Positions 32,483 to 40,492 of a DNA stretch of 64,000 nt are shown here, one piece after another. Below the pieces are notes generated by a model, which saw only the letters and a list, made by a program, of their open reading frames with translations, made no database searches and was not told the origin of the DNA. How positions within the stretch are numbered: position 1 is the stretch's first letter; each line of letters begins with the position of its first letter. The position numbers and the translations under genes are program-made. The stretch comes from Planctomycetota bacterium (GTDB taxonomy: Bacteria > Planctomycetota > Planctomycetia > Pirellulales > Pirellulaceae): contig CAUJHS010000076.1 in assembly GCA_963204915.1 (NCBI GenBank), forward strand, positions 226,552-290,551, read 5' to 3'.

Positions 32483-32847
32483 TCTCGCCTCATGGTTGCT
32501 TCGGCCTGGATGTCGTTGTCGTAGAAGAACGGCGCGACGTAGGCGACATCACGGAAGGAAACACGCACGGTGCAGTTGACGGCGGTGCCGGTTGGCGGGT
32601 CGTGCGGTCTGAACTCGACCTGATAGGCGTCGATGCTGCACTTTGCGAGGTAGTCTGCGACCGTTTCCTCAGCTTCCGCAACGGTCGCGCCCTGGTTGGC
32701 AAAGTGCCGTGCGCCCTCGCGGGCAGTGTTGGTCAAGACCTGCTTGACTTGCAACGCACGTCCGTACTCGATGACGCCGAAGACGAACAGGAAGAGGATC
32801 GGCGCGACGATGGCAAATTCGACGGTAGCTGCCCCTCTACGTTTCAT
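32479..32847 (-). CDS. TadE-like pseudopilin-type protein (122 aa)
   Basis: ATG 32847. The N-terminus KRRGAATVEFAIVAPILFLF VFGVIEYGRA is a textbook TadE/TadG signature: basic residues, then A-T-V-E-F at the processing site and a hydrophobic helix, followed by TNTAREGARHFANQGA. The C-terminal domain is beta-rich (NCTVRVSFRDVAYVAPFFYD). TadE proteins belong to Flp/Tad pilus systems, but no other tad gene is present, so this looks like a captured host gene used by the phage. Confidence 0.85.
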   Translation of the reverse strand: MKRRGAATVEFAIVAPILFLFVFGVIEYGRALQVKQVLTNTAREGARHFANQGATVAEAEETVADYLAKCSIDAYQVEFRPHDPPTGTAVNCTVRVSFRDVAYVAPFFYDNDIQAEATMRRE

Positions 32848-33137
32848 GCTGTCACTTGGGTTAAGAGTTTGGAAAGTCGGACCACTTCGTCGGTCCAGTA
32901 ACGAATCTGGCCGGTCGCATGACGCATCTGGTCGCGAATAATCGCCGCCCGGCTGCTGTACAGCTTGAGCAAGTCGATGCCGCCTCGACCACCCGCGCGG
33001 CACAAGCAGTGGATCGTCTGGCCCTCGTACTCGAACGAGTCGATGATCCAGCCTTCGGCGTTGGTTTTGATTTCGCGGCCTTCTTCCGTGTACACGGTCA
33101 TACCGAGCCGGAAGTCAACGCCGTCTTTCGCTTTCAT
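32844..33137 (-). CDS. Hypothetical early protein (97 aa)
   Basis: ATG 33137 (MKAKDGVDFRLGMTVYTEEG), overlapping upstream and downstream genes. N-terminal beta part resembles a small SH3-like domain (NAEGWIIDSFEYEGQTIHC). C-terminal helix (AAIIRDQMRHATGQIRYWTD). Unknown. Confidence 0.55.
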   Translation of the reverse strand: MKAKDGVDFRLGMTVYTEEGREIKTNAEGWIIDSFEYEGQTIHCLCRAGGRGGIDLLKLYSSRAAIIRDQMRHATGQIRYWTDEVVRLSKLLTQVTA

Positions 33138-33328
33138 CAATCGCACTCAGAAAGGTTTGCGGGCGGCGTAAACTCCGTCGCCAAGTACACGCCTTCTATG
33201 AGACGCTTGACCTGCCAGCCGGTGAGTATTTGCGGGTGGTAAAGCCGAAGACCATCGCCGGGAAACCGAGCCATGACGAGGTACGTCTTATCGCCCTCGA
33301 TGCTCGACCACCGTTTGATCCATCGCAT
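33137..33328 (-). CDS. Hypothetical early protein (63 aa)
   Basis: ATG 33328 (MRWIKRWSSIEGDKTYLVMA). Short alpha/beta (LYHPQILTGWQVKRLIEGVY). Stop overlaps the next start (TGATG). Unknown. Confidence 0.5.
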   Translation of the reverse strand: MRWIKRWSSIEGDKTYLVMARFPGDGLRLYHPQILTGWQVKRLIEGVYLATEFTPPANLSECD

Positions 33329-33330
33329 GA

Positions 33331-33549
33331 CTACCCCAACTCAACGTGAGTGTTGCCGACGAACTGAAACGATGGCTTGCCTTCCATCACGCGACGGATG
33401 CGGATTTGGTCGGGCGGCAAACCGACGAGGTTCGCGTAGTAGGCGAGGAACCGACTGAAAAGGTGCGGGTACGTTTCCCAAATGTCCTTCGCTACCCAGG
33501 CGTCGCCCTCGCGGTGCTCGATTTGGTACAGCTTGAGTTTGTGCGGCAT
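33331..33549 (-). CDS. Small paralogous protein A (72 aa)
   Basis: ATG 33549 (MPHKLKLYQIEHREGDAWVA). The core WETYPHLFSRFLAYYANLVG lines up with WEFNPRLFSIFLEYYLDSVG in the adjacent gene 33551-33775, and both continue into I/Y-R-x-RR and F/Y-QF. A tandem duplication. Unknown function. Confidence 0.6.
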   Translation of the reverse strand: MPHKLKLYQIEHREGDAWVAKDIWETYPHLFSRFLAYYANLVGLPPDQIRIRRVMEGKPSFQFVGNTHVELG

Positions 33550-33550
33550 A

Positions 33551-33775
33551 TCATGCGGCCTTCCTGTGGTTGAAGCCGGAGAACTGGTACTGTGCTTTGG
33601 TTTCATCGTCGATGCGCCTCACACGGTACAGGTGGCGGGCGTGCAGCCCACCGACGCTGTCAAGGTAGTATTCGAGGAAGATGCTGAAAAGTCGCGGGTT
33701 GAACTCCCAGGTGCTAACCCGGCCCCACGCAGCATTCATCGTGGGGCGGTACTCGACGGCGTACTTGTACTTCAT
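33551..33775 (-). CDS. Small paralogous protein B (74 aa)
   Basis: ATG 33775 (MKYKYAVEYRPTMNAAWGRV), 1-bp overlap with the GHKL gene stop. Paralogue of the downstream 72-aa protein (shared W-x(3)-P-x-LFS-x-FL-x-YY). Unknown. Confidence 0.6.
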   Translation of the reverse strand: MKYKYAVEYRPTMNAAWGRVSTWEFNPRLFSIFLEYYLDSVGGLHARHLYRVRRIDDETKAQYQFSGFNHRKAA

Positions 33776-35169
33776 CAGTTCACCAGCCTTGTCGCCAGTT
33801 CCAAGAGGTAGTCTTGGAAGTCGCGACTGTTATCGGTTGCGCCGGTCGTGTAGTGGGCGACTTCCTCCATCGCCACCTTCACCAGCTTGTTCGGGAGAAC
33901 CTCGGTCAACCCGTTGGGTGCCAGATCGCGGTTGATGTAAACGACTCCCTTGTCGTAATAGCCGTTGAGGCTGACGCCTGCCTCCAAGATCGAAGTGAAG
34001 CACTTGGTCGGCGGCTTCTCTTTGCCGTTGGTCAGCCCCGCCAACTGCACGACTTCCCACACCTTGTTCACGGCGGCCTTCGCCGCATCGGTCGGCTCGA
34101 CGATCTCGCGGCCCGCGAACTCGTCGGCGGACAGCACGGTCGCCGCCGTGCGAACGCCGTTACGCTGAGCCGCATTGACGAGCGACTCGTGGGCGATGAC
34201 CGGGTTGTAGCCTTTGCGGCGAAGCTGGTCGGCGTTGCCCTCGACCGTCAGCACTGACTTGTCACCGGCGATGGAGTCGAAAGCCGCAGCCCAGTTCACA
34301 TTGCTCGCGTTGGCCAGGGAGTAGGTGTCGAACTCGTATTCCCAAAAGGCCGCCTCGGAGTTGAGGATCGCGTTGAACAAGATCGCCAGGGCGTCTTTGT
34401 CCGCCGCGCCCAAGGCACGAGCACAGTGGTACTTCACGTCCCAGTCCGACGCCTTCCGAGCCTCGTCGATGGTCAAGTTGTTCAGGTTGTAGTCGAACAA
34501 GCTCTCGGTGTCGGTCGCCTCGAACTCGCGGACGCGAACGCCACGCCGGTAAATGACCGCGGCCTTCCGGTTGCCCAGATTGCGATCCCGCTTCGGCAGG
34601 ATCGTCTTGTTGAGCGACTCCGGTTCCGAGAAGTGGAGGAACCACTTGCCCAGGTCGTTGTAGAATTGGAGCACGTCCGGGTTGAGCGGAACGAAGACGC
34701 GAGTGTGCCCCTTCTTCGCCCTCACTTGGCTCTCTTCCACAATCTCGATCTTGACGCCGAACCAGTCCCCGCGTTCACGGATGCACCGGTCGATGGCGTT
34801 GCTCACAAACTCACGGAGAGCCAAGGCCACGTCGGTCCAGTCCTTGTTGCCGTAGCTGACGACGAAACCAAGTTCCTCGGTGCCGGTTCGCTGGCCGCCG
34901 TACTTCACGACGACGCGCCCGAATTCCTTCGTCGCCAAATCGTCGGACACCGTCTGCGGCTTGGTGCTGAACTCCATCTTGAGGTTGCCGGAATAGACGA
35001 TGGGCGACAAGTTGTGACGGAGCAGGACGCCGACACCGTGCTTGTTGCCGCTGCCGAACTGACCGATCACGCCTTCGCGGTCGCTCGTGTCGGCAAGACT
35101 GACGCCAAGGACGGTGAAGCCTTCGGGCGGGCATACGCCGATGTTCTCGATTTTCAGGTAGGCAGGCAT
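33775..35169 (-). CDS. Second GHKL ATPase-like protein (464 aa)
   Basis: ATG 35169 (MPAYLKIENIGVCPPEGFTV). GHKL-like elements: VIGQFGSGNKHGVGVLLRHN (glycine-rich lid) and LALREFVSNAIDRCIRERGD (N box R-E-x-x-x-N-A-x-D). A C-terminal helix VKVAMEEVAHYTTGATDNSR resembles the metallopeptidase helix of the partner but lacks a full HExxH (EEVAH). Order of motifs differs from the first GHKL gene (lid before N box). Together they could form a heteromeric ATP-dependent machine. Family assignment is by motif only. Confidence 0.7.
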   Translation of the reverse strand: MPAYLKIENIGVCPPEGFTVLGVSLADTSDREGVIGQFGSGNKHGVGVLLRHNLSPIVYSGNLKMEFSTKPQTVSDDLATKEFGRVVVKYGGQRTGTEELGFVVSYGNKDWTDVALALREFVSNAIDRCIRERGDWFGVKIEIVEESQVRAKKGHTRVFVPLNPDVLQFYNDLGKWFLHFSEPESLNKTILPKRDRNLGNRKAAVIYRRGVRVREFEATDTESLFDYNLNNLTIDEARKASDWDVKYHCARALGAADKDALAILFNAILNSEAAFWEYEFDTYSLANASNVNWAAAFDSIAGDKSVLTVEGNADQLRRKGYNPVIAHESLVNAAQRNGVRTAATVLSADEFAGREIVEPTDAAKAAVNKVWEVVQLAGLTNGKEKPPTKCFTSILEAGVSLNGYYDKGVVYINRDLAPNGLTEVLPNKLVKVAMEEVAHYTTGATDNSRDFQDYLLELATRLVN

Positions 35170-35464
35170 CAAGGTGTCTCGCAAGAAATGGAAGGGCGGG
35201 TAGGGCGTGAGTGCCGCTACCCGCCAGGACGTACTGCGTTTCCTCGGATTTAGCGCTTCACAGGCGCCTCCGTGGTTGAGCGGGCCAGCAATCACCCCGC
35301 CGAATTGAAGCTGCGATGTCGTTGTTGCTGGCGTTCTATGTCGCCCGACGTTGGGCGGACATCACAGAGAAGATTCCTCAGCGTGCTTCCGTTCTTAAAA
35401 GTCTTCTGTGCGTCGTTAGGTCGGAGGCGATTTGTTTCTAGCGGGCATTTGTCCCTCGTCGTGG
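35170..35464. other. Non-coding gap upstream of second GHKL gene
   Basis: No supported gene on either strand. GC-rich, with an inverted stretch around 35260-35330 but no convincing terminator. May be a long 5' leader for the GHKL gene. Confidence 0.4.
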
Positions 35465-35851
35465 TCAATTACGGACGGACGGTGTTGTGAAATTGAGGAC
35501 GCCGTTCACCGGCTCGACTGCCCGCCAGTAGTTGCCACGCGGAAACAAAAAGTACATCCACGCCTTCCCGCCCGTAGTCTCGACTTCCTGGCGCACGTAC
35601 CAGCAGGGGTGCCCCTCAAGCTCGTCCACACGGCGAAGCTCTTCGGGCGTAACTCGGTAAAGCTCACCAGATACGGCGTCGCCGCACTGATCCTTGCGGT
35701 AGACAGCCGGGAACCTGCCGTTCGTCAGCATGATGAAGGCGTCCGACTCGATGGTCGTCGCCTCGCCGACGAACTCGGCGTTGCGGAGAAGAAGGTTGTT
35801 GCCGAACCCTCGCTTGAGGGTTCCGTAGACGAAGAGAAGTTGTTTGCTCAT
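35465..35851 (-). CDS. Gamma-glutamylcyclotransferase-like (GGCT/AIG2 fold) protein (128 aa)
   Basis: ATG 35851 reads MSKQLLFVYGTLKRGFGNNL: YGTLKRG is the nucleotide/substrate-loop signature of the GGCT-like fold. Later GELYRVTPEELRRVDELEGH supplies the conserved Glu and D-x-x-E-G-x-P/H segment. The fold cleaves gamma-glutamyl amines or amides. Its promoter's -10 box ends six bases before the ATG, so the mRNA is probably leaderless. In this phage it might act on products of the amidoligase system at 40.7-43.3 kb (speculative). Confidence 0.8.
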   Translation of the reverse strand: MSKQLLFVYGTLKRGFGNNLLLRNAEFVGEATTIESDAFIMLTNGRFPAVYRKDQCGDAVSGELYRVTPEELRRVDELEGHPCWYVRQEVETTGGKAWMYFLFPRGNYWRAVEPVNGVLNFTTPSVRN

Positions 35852-35856
35852 ACTCA

Positions 35857-35885
35857 AGTATGCGTCATAGCTCTACCTTAGTCAA
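35857..35885 (-). promoter_or_regulatory. CTAGCTAG-class promoter, leaderless
   Basis: TTGACT (35885-35880), 17 bp spacer, CATACT (35862-35857). Expected transcript start falls at the ATG of the GGCT-like gene (35851). Confidence 0.75.
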
Positions 35886-36007
35886 GCTAGACTTGCTAAT
35901 TTATTCGAGGTTTATTCTCGTCAAGCTTTCGCCGAAACTGGCGGCACAACTGAACCCCAAATCAGTCCAGTTCGGTTCAGTTTTGAACGCGCTTGACCGC
36001 CGCGCCA

Positions 36008-36036
36008 CTTCCGATAAGATATAGGGATAGGGGGTA
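36008..36036. promoter_or_regulatory. Possible CsoR-type operator/promoter
   Basis: GATATAGGGATAGGGGGTACC immediately upstream of the CsoR-like gene start at 36045 contains a G-tract with flanking TA, as in CsoR/FrmR-family operators. The GATATAGGG could serve as a -10 region. Based on pattern only. Confidence 0.4.
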
Positions 36037-36044
36037 CCAGTACC

Positions 36045-36341
36045 ATGAAGAAAGAAACGAAAATGGAATTGCCGCTTTACCCGGATGAGCGGCAAGAGAA
36101 GATGCAAGCCCGCTTGAACCGGATTGAAGGGCAGGTTCGGGGCGTGTCCCGAATGCTGGAAGAACAGCGTCCGTGTATCGAAGTCCTGCAACAACTGGCC
36201 AGCGTCCAGGCGGCATTGCGCGGCGTCACAAAAGACGTTCTTCGGAACTACCTGGAACGATGCGCGACCGATGCGATTCGGTCGGGCGATTCGTCGGTCT
36301 ATGACGAACTCATGGAAGCGATTTACAAGTTTGCGAAATAG
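36045..36341 (+). CDS. CsoR/FrmR-family (DUF156) repressor (98 aa)
   Basis: ATG 36045. All-helical with the family signature RLNRIEGQVRGVSRMLEEQR, PCIEVLQQLASVQAALRGVT and NYLERCATDA. Two Cys in the expected places, but the His of Cu-CsoR (four residues before the second Cys) is Tyr here, so metal specificity is unclear. A dithiol/persulfide-sensing (CstR-like) mode is possible. Forms a pair with the Cys-rich exported peptide downstream. Confidence 0.85.
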   Translation: MKKETKMELPLYPDERQEKMQARLNRIEGQVRGVSRMLEEQRPCIEVLQQLASVQAALRGVTKDVLRNYLERCATDAIRSGDSSVYDELMEAIYKFAK

Positions 36342-36390
36342 GAGGGTGCGTTGCACGCCGAACGATGGTTCCCCTGGTAAGGAGAGAGCG

Positions 36391-36588
36391 ATGAATAAGA
36401 AAGTGATTGGCGCTACGCTCGTGGCGTTGCCCCTGGCGGTCGGCGGCTTGGCCGTGGTCGCGAACTCGGCGACTAAGCCGACTGACACTCAGGTTCAGGC
36501 GACGGCAGAAGGTTACGTTTGCCCGGTAACGGGCGAAGAACTCCCTTGTCCGAATTGCTGCCCGCTGAACAACAGCGCTGCCGAGTAG
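36391..36588 (+). CDS. Exported Cys-rich small protein (65 aa)
   Basis: ATG 36391 with GGAGAGAG upstream. Signal peptide MNKKVIGATLVALPLAVGGL ... ANSA, then mature EGYVCPVTGEELPCPNCCPL: four Cys in C-P-x(6)-C-P-x-CC, a likely metal or thiol-binding site. Next to a CsoR-family gene, so probably part of a copper/thiol-stress response. Could be host cargo. Confidence 0.75.
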   Translation: MNKKVIGATLVALPLAVGGLAVVANSATKPTDTQVQATAEGYVCPVTGEELPCPNCCPLNNSAAE

Positions 36589-36622
36589 GTAAGCAATTTC
36601 GCGACGGGCTAGGCGAACTTAT

Positions 36623-36742
36623 TTGACAACGCCCGCTGCGTGGGATAGAAACGTATCCGCTGCCATGCCGTTCGTCGGCGGGTGGCAACCTTTCGGGTCG
36701 CGTGGTTCCTGCCCCACCACGCGACCCCGTTTTCGTTTACTG
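36623..36742 (+). ncRNA. Candidate small RNA with own promoter and terminator
   Basis: TTGACA (36623-36628), 15 bp, GATAGA (36644-36649), then about 90 nt ending in a strong stem (GGGTCGCGTGG with CCACGCGACCC) followed by CGTTTTCG near 36740. No open frame inside. A similar promoter (TTGACAAC, GTGGGATAGAA) recurs at 37095-37121. Confidence 0.5.
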
Positions 36743-36887
36743 CTTTGGTTCGCGGCGTCGGGTGTGGTATAGCAAATGGTAATTCGCACTACGTCCAAGG
36801 AGCGCTTGTTAGGCGAGATTTTTCCCGGAGCGACAACCCTGTTACCCCGCCGGAATTCTCTTGTCCCTTTACCTTCCGGGAGGACAA

Positions 36888-37085
36888 ATGTCGCATCCGA
36901 TTCCGGTCTCGCGAGAGTGGACGGCGCAAGACATCCGTGGCGAAAGCGAAGCGGCGCGGGCTAAGTCCGTCCAGCTATTAAGCGAACTGATGGGTTCGCT
37001 TCTCGCCTTGCAGTCAACCATCATGGAACTACGCGCGTTTACCGATGAAGCGCGCTGGCGGGTTAGGAATTTTTCAACAAAGTGA
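36888..37085 (+). CDS. Small coiled-coil protein (65 aa)
   Basis: ATG 36888 with GGGAGGACAA upstream (MSHPIPVSREWTAQDIRGES). Helical to the end (RAKSVQLLSELMGSLLALQS, FTDEARWRVRNFSTK). Ends within the 3' part of the convergent recombinase gene. Unknown. Confidence 0.6.
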   Translation: MSHPIPVSREWTAQDIRGESEAARAKSVQLLSELMGSLLALQSTIMELRAFTDEARWRVRNFSTK

Positions 37086-37826
37086 AACGCGAGTTTTGAC
37101 AACAGCCGCCCGGTGGGATAGAAGGCTGGTTTTGCTAAAAACTTGAAAAACTACCGCCCGCGACCACGGTTTGCCCCTGGTGGTCTTGTATCCTTCCTTG
37201 TTCAAGGCGTCCGCGATCTCTTGGAAGCTCGCCGCCCGCTCGCGGAGCATACGGATGATCGGCAGGATCGCGCCGTAAAGCTCATTAACACGCTCGGCGC
37301 GTAGCTCCCTGGCCCGCTCGGTGCCTTTCTTCCAGCCGGTTCGGCCCCGCGTCTTCTCGCGGATCACCGGGTTGTGCATACCGAGCTTGACCCCGTTGGC
37401 CTTCGCTTGAGCCAGCGCGGCCTTCGTGCGCTGGCTGATCCGCTTCGCTTCGTCTTCGGCGACGGCGGCGAGGATGTGGATGGTGAGCGGCGTGGCGGCA
37501 GGACAATCGCAGCACACAAAATCGACACCGGACTCCATCAACGCGCTCGTGAACGCCACATTGCGGGCGAGCCGGTCCAGCTTGGCTACCACTAGGATTG
37601 CGCCGGTTAGCCGAGCGTGATTTATGGCTTCCCTTAATTTCGGTCGATCTTTTGACTTACCAGTCTCGACTTCCTCGAATTCGCGTAGCACGTTAGCATG
37701 GTTTGCTCTGGCGAATGCCGCAACTTCGGCGCGCTGCGCCTTGAGGCCCAGGCCGGATTCCTCTTGGTGCTTGGTGCTGACTCGGTAGTAAGGGATGATA
37801 TTCTTGCGGTAGGTGCCGACGCTCAT
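37074..37826 (-). CDS. Serine recombinase (resolvase/invertase type, 250 aa)
   Basis: ATG 37826. Catalytic N-terminus IIPYYRVSTKHQEESGLGLK (Y-x-R-V-S-T with nucleophile Ser), then LVVAKLDRLARNVAFTSALM (the conserved LDRLAR), and AVAEDEAKRISQRTKAALAQ (helix E). A C-terminal HTH follows (ASFQEIADALNKEGYKTTRG KPWS). Small for a large serine integrase and close to Tn3-type resolvases. It could do site-specific inversion, dimer resolution, or integration. Promoter just upstream is of the CTAG class. No attachment site could be assigned. Confidence 0.85.
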   Translation of the reverse strand: MSVGTYRKNIIPYYRVSTKHQEESGLGLKAQRAEVAAFARANHANVLREFEEVETGKSKDRPKLREAINHARLTGAILVVAKLDRLARNVAFTSALMESGVDFVCCDCPAATPLTIHILAAVAEDEAKRISQRTKAALAQAKANGVKLGMHNPVIREKTRGRTGWKKGTERARELRAERVNELYGAILPIIRMLRERAASFQEIADALNKEGYKTTRGKPWSRAVVFQVFSKTSLLSHRAAVVKTRVSLC

Positions 37827-37877
37827 GGTTGCTCCGTTGGTGCCGTGCCAAGGTGTGAAAAACTTGCTTCTACTTCA

Positions 37878-37926
37878 AAAATAACTCAAGATTGTTGCTT
37901 GTCAACGTAGCTAGATAACGTAATAT
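37878..37926. promoter_or_regulatory. Overlapping divergent CTAGCTAG-class promoters
   Basis: Minus: TTGACA (37905-37900) and TATTTT (37883-37878), 16 bp, for the recombinase. Plus: TTGTCA (37899-37904), ACGTAGCTAGATAACG spacer, TAATAT (37921-37926) for the gene at 37967. The two -35 boxes overlap, so one regulator could set the choice. Confidence 0.75.
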
Positions 37927-37966
37927 TGTGGTGTACGGGTGACTAAGGGCCAACGGGGAGATACGA

Positions 37967-38272
37967 ATGAGACAACTAGAACGCGAGTTGCGCCAGTTGA
38001 TGGCGGAGGGTAAAGTCGCAGTTGCCGGTGGGATCACAGACGAGGGTGTGGCTGTGATCCGCTTTCAGGATGGTTCCGAGATGCCACTACCCGGCGTCCA
38101 ATGGGGTCCGTACCTCGAATCTGAACGCGAGATCGCCGCTGCGGCGACGTTTGCTCGGCTGATGGTGGTGGCCGGGTTGTCCGACAATGGGGAGGCACTT
38201 GACGCGGTGAGGAACATCCCCTTCGACTGGGTCGGTGATGTCTTCCCCAACCCACTTCGGACCCTGAAATAA
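37967..38272 (+). CDS. Hypothetical protein (101 aa)
   Basis: ATG 37967 with GGGGAG upstream (MRQLERELRQLMAEGKVAVA). Alpha/beta; VAVIRFQDGSEMPLPGVQWG then a helix (EIAAAATFARLMVVAG). Divergent from the recombinase, so a candidate regulator or directionality factor, without motif support. Confidence 0.6.
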   Translation: MRQLERELRQLMAEGKVAVAGGITDEGVAVIRFQDGSEMPLPGVQWGPYLESEREIAAAATFARLMVVAGLSDNGEALDAVRNIPFDWVGDVFPNPLRTLK

Positions 38273-39637
38273 GACCCAATGGTGACGGGTTCAGCGTGTC
38301 TCGTTCTTGAGTGGGGCACGCTCGCGAGGGAACATCAGGTTCGCCATTCAGTCGGCGGCTCCCCGCGTCGAACGATTACTCGATTGCCCTTGGTTTTGGG
38401 CGCTTTTCGACGCAAGCTCAGGCGGCTCAGCGGCTTCCGTTCGATTCTGACGAATTAGTCATTATCCCGCCGCCCTATATCTCTAATGTATTTTTATTTC
38501 TCATATTTATACTATGTAGAAGTAAAAAATAATTTCTTAATTCGATAGTACAGAATAGAAAGTGTAGTCATTTCCTTGTTCGACGCGGCTTACAAATTTA
38601 TTTCGGGCCGGGCATTGTGTACTTCTCGGCGACGCCCAGGACCAGGCGATCCGCCCGCTCGGCACAATCCGTCCAAACGGACCTCGCCACGACGCTCTCT
38701 GAGACTCAGGAAGGCCCGCAGAAGCGATTCTGACCCTGCCCTGGTGTGATGGACCCATCGAGGCTGATCGCCTTTCTACGGACTTTCTAGCGGCCTTCTT
38801 GAAGATGCAACCCGATATGGTGATCTAGCTACGCGACGTAGCCACGACCACTGGATTTTCACCGCGTCGTTCCAGGGAAGTGCATGGTGGTTTACCGCGT
38901 CACCGGCGCTCGACATGCTCGAACCCTGGCCGAGCCGGGCCGACCGGACACGCCCCTCGATTCTCACCGCGTCACCCGGCTCGACCCTGGCCGCCGCGAG
39001 CCGCCGCTGATTCCGACCGGGTACCGACCGCCGACCGCGAGGTTTTGACGCGGCAGTACCCTACGGAACAGCGCCTAGACCGAGGAAAGGGCAGCGAACA
39101 GCGCGCCATACCCCCTGGTGGAGTGCCCCCGCAAAATTGACCCCACCGTCACGACCGCTACCACCGGACCGTGGCTCCCTTGCCGAGCACGACGCAACCC
39201 GTTGCATTGCACCATGTTAGGCGTTTTCATCGTCCGATGAAGGTTAGATAACAGGCCGGATGTGCGGGTTGCACAGGTCCGCGGTGGCGTGCGGGCCGAG
39301 CCGGTCGCCCTGGTCGTGCCGATCGCGCCGGTTGTCGCGGTCGTACCGATTGCGTCAGTTGTATCAGGCTAAACATCTTCAGGGAAAATGACGGCTTCAA
39401 CCGCGCGTTCGGCACTCTCATTCCATGCGCCGCACTCCGCACAACCCCGCGCCGGTACGCTCCACATCCCACCGCGAACCAGCATAGCCACACTCACCGG
39501 CGCATGCGCCACATCCCCACCGCACCACAGAATCGACACGCTCGGCAACTTCGTTGCATAGCTACCTAGCGGAGTGACGCCCGTTCCGCTGGCGTCGGAT
39601 CATGCCGAGCGCTGGACATGCCGAGCGGAGCGCGCAC
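38273..39637. other. 1.4-kb region without supported genes
   Basis: Starts moderately GC-rich. 38455-38580 is strikingly AT-rich (TATTTTTATTTCTC, AAAAAATAATTTC), unlike anything else in the window. From 38600 on it is GC-rich with scattered repeats and no frame with good codon character. The AT-rich block is a candidate origin, attachment region or junction of two phage segments. Confidence 0.5.
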
Positions 39638-39670
39638 GAAAAAACCGCACTAGGTAGCCTAGTGCGGTTT
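39638..39670 (-). terminator. Rho-independent terminator
   Basis: Perfect stem (AAACCGCACTAGG with CCTAGTGCGGTTT, loop TAG) followed on the minus strand by TTTTCG. Ends the short operon 39696-40011. Confidence 0.9.
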
Positions 39671-39695
39671 CGGGGGGTCGCGCCAATCGCGCGGG

Positions 39696-39887
39696 TTAGT
39701 CGGTTGTGCAGAGGAAACCGGTTGCGCCGGAATCCAGGGTGACGATGAATCTACTACCGCTGCCATCCTCAGCGGTGATGTCGTTCACGACGCCAGTAGC
39801 GGAGAACTCGCCTTTGCCATTTTTGAGCGTTAGCGCAATCGCGCGGCGATTCGCTAACGAATCGAATAGTTGCCATTTAGTGACCAT
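39696..39887 (-). CDS. Small phage protein (63 aa)
   Basis: ATG 39887 (MVTKWQLFDSLANRRAIALT). A small beta-rich protein (GKGEFSATGVVNDITAEDGS, RFIVTLDSGATGFLC), SH3- or Sm-like in strand pattern. Codon use has more A/T than the late genes, like the two large genes to its right. Unknown. Confidence 0.6.
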   Translation of the reverse strand: MVTKWQLFDSLANRRAIALTLKNGKGEFSATGVVNDITAEDGSGSRFIVTLDSGATGFLCTTD

Positions 39888-40011
39888 CGCACTTGCACCC
39901 TTTCTGCCGGTTGTGCGGCTTGCGTCCGCCCGCGCACCATACGCCGAGCAGAGCGACAATGCCGAATATGACGGTTTCGCCGATACCCACGCAAATGCAA
40001 CCAATTAGCAT
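39877..40011 (-). CDS. Small membrane peptide (44 aa)
   Basis: ATG 40011: MLIGCICVGIGETVIFGIVA then LLGVWCAGGRKPHNRQKGCK. One or two short membrane segments with five Cys; the stop overlaps the next start region by 11 bp. Transcribed from the minus promoter at 40155-40183. Confidence 0.5.
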   Translation of the reverse strand: MLIGCICVGIGETVIFGIVALLGVWCAGGRKPHNRQKGCKCDGH

Positions 40012-40154
40012 AAGCCGAACCTACGGTTAAATCGGATTGAACGGTGAAAAGCGTACCAAGCACGACGCGCCGCATTGTCCGAAAACCGCCGTTTGCGTTT
40101 CCCGTCTGGCATGGCTTGCGTTTCCCGCTTCGCTTTGGCTCCCCTCACAATGCA

Positions 40155-40183
40155 ACTATGCTTTGCGTTTCTAGGTAGGTCAA
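40155..40183 (-). promoter_or_regulatory. CTAGCTAG-class promoter (type with AAACGCAAAG spacer)
   Basis: TTGACC (40183-40178), 17 bp spacer TACCTAGAAACGCAAAG, CATAGT (40160-40155). Mirror copy of the promoter at 40464. Confidence 0.8.
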
Positions 40184-40463
40184 GCTATATGTGCTAAAAA
40201 TCGCATAGTATGCGAAACGCCAGCGGAGCACGACGCCCGGTCCGCTGGCGTCGCTCCGCTGGCCATGCCGAGCGGAGCACGACGCACGACGCCCGGTCCG
40301 GTCCGCTGGCGTCGCTTCCCTATCTATGCGCGACGCCCGGTCCGCTCGGCACGACGCCCGGTCCGCTGGCGTTTCTAGCGCGTTTCTGGCGTCGTTCCCC
40401 TGGCATTTCGCTAGGCGTTTCCCTGCGTTTTAGGCTAGGTTGGAAAATTTTATTACATCTAGC

Positions 40464-40492
40464 TTGACCTAGCTAGAAACGCAAAGCATAGT
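40464..40492 (+). promoter_or_regulatory. CTAGCTAG-class promoter for amidoligase gene
   Basis: TTGACC (40464-40469), spacer TAGCTAGAAACGCAAAG (17 bp), CATAGT (40487-40492), then the leader TGCATTGTGAGG shared with the promoters at 40155 and 42287. Confidence 0.8.
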
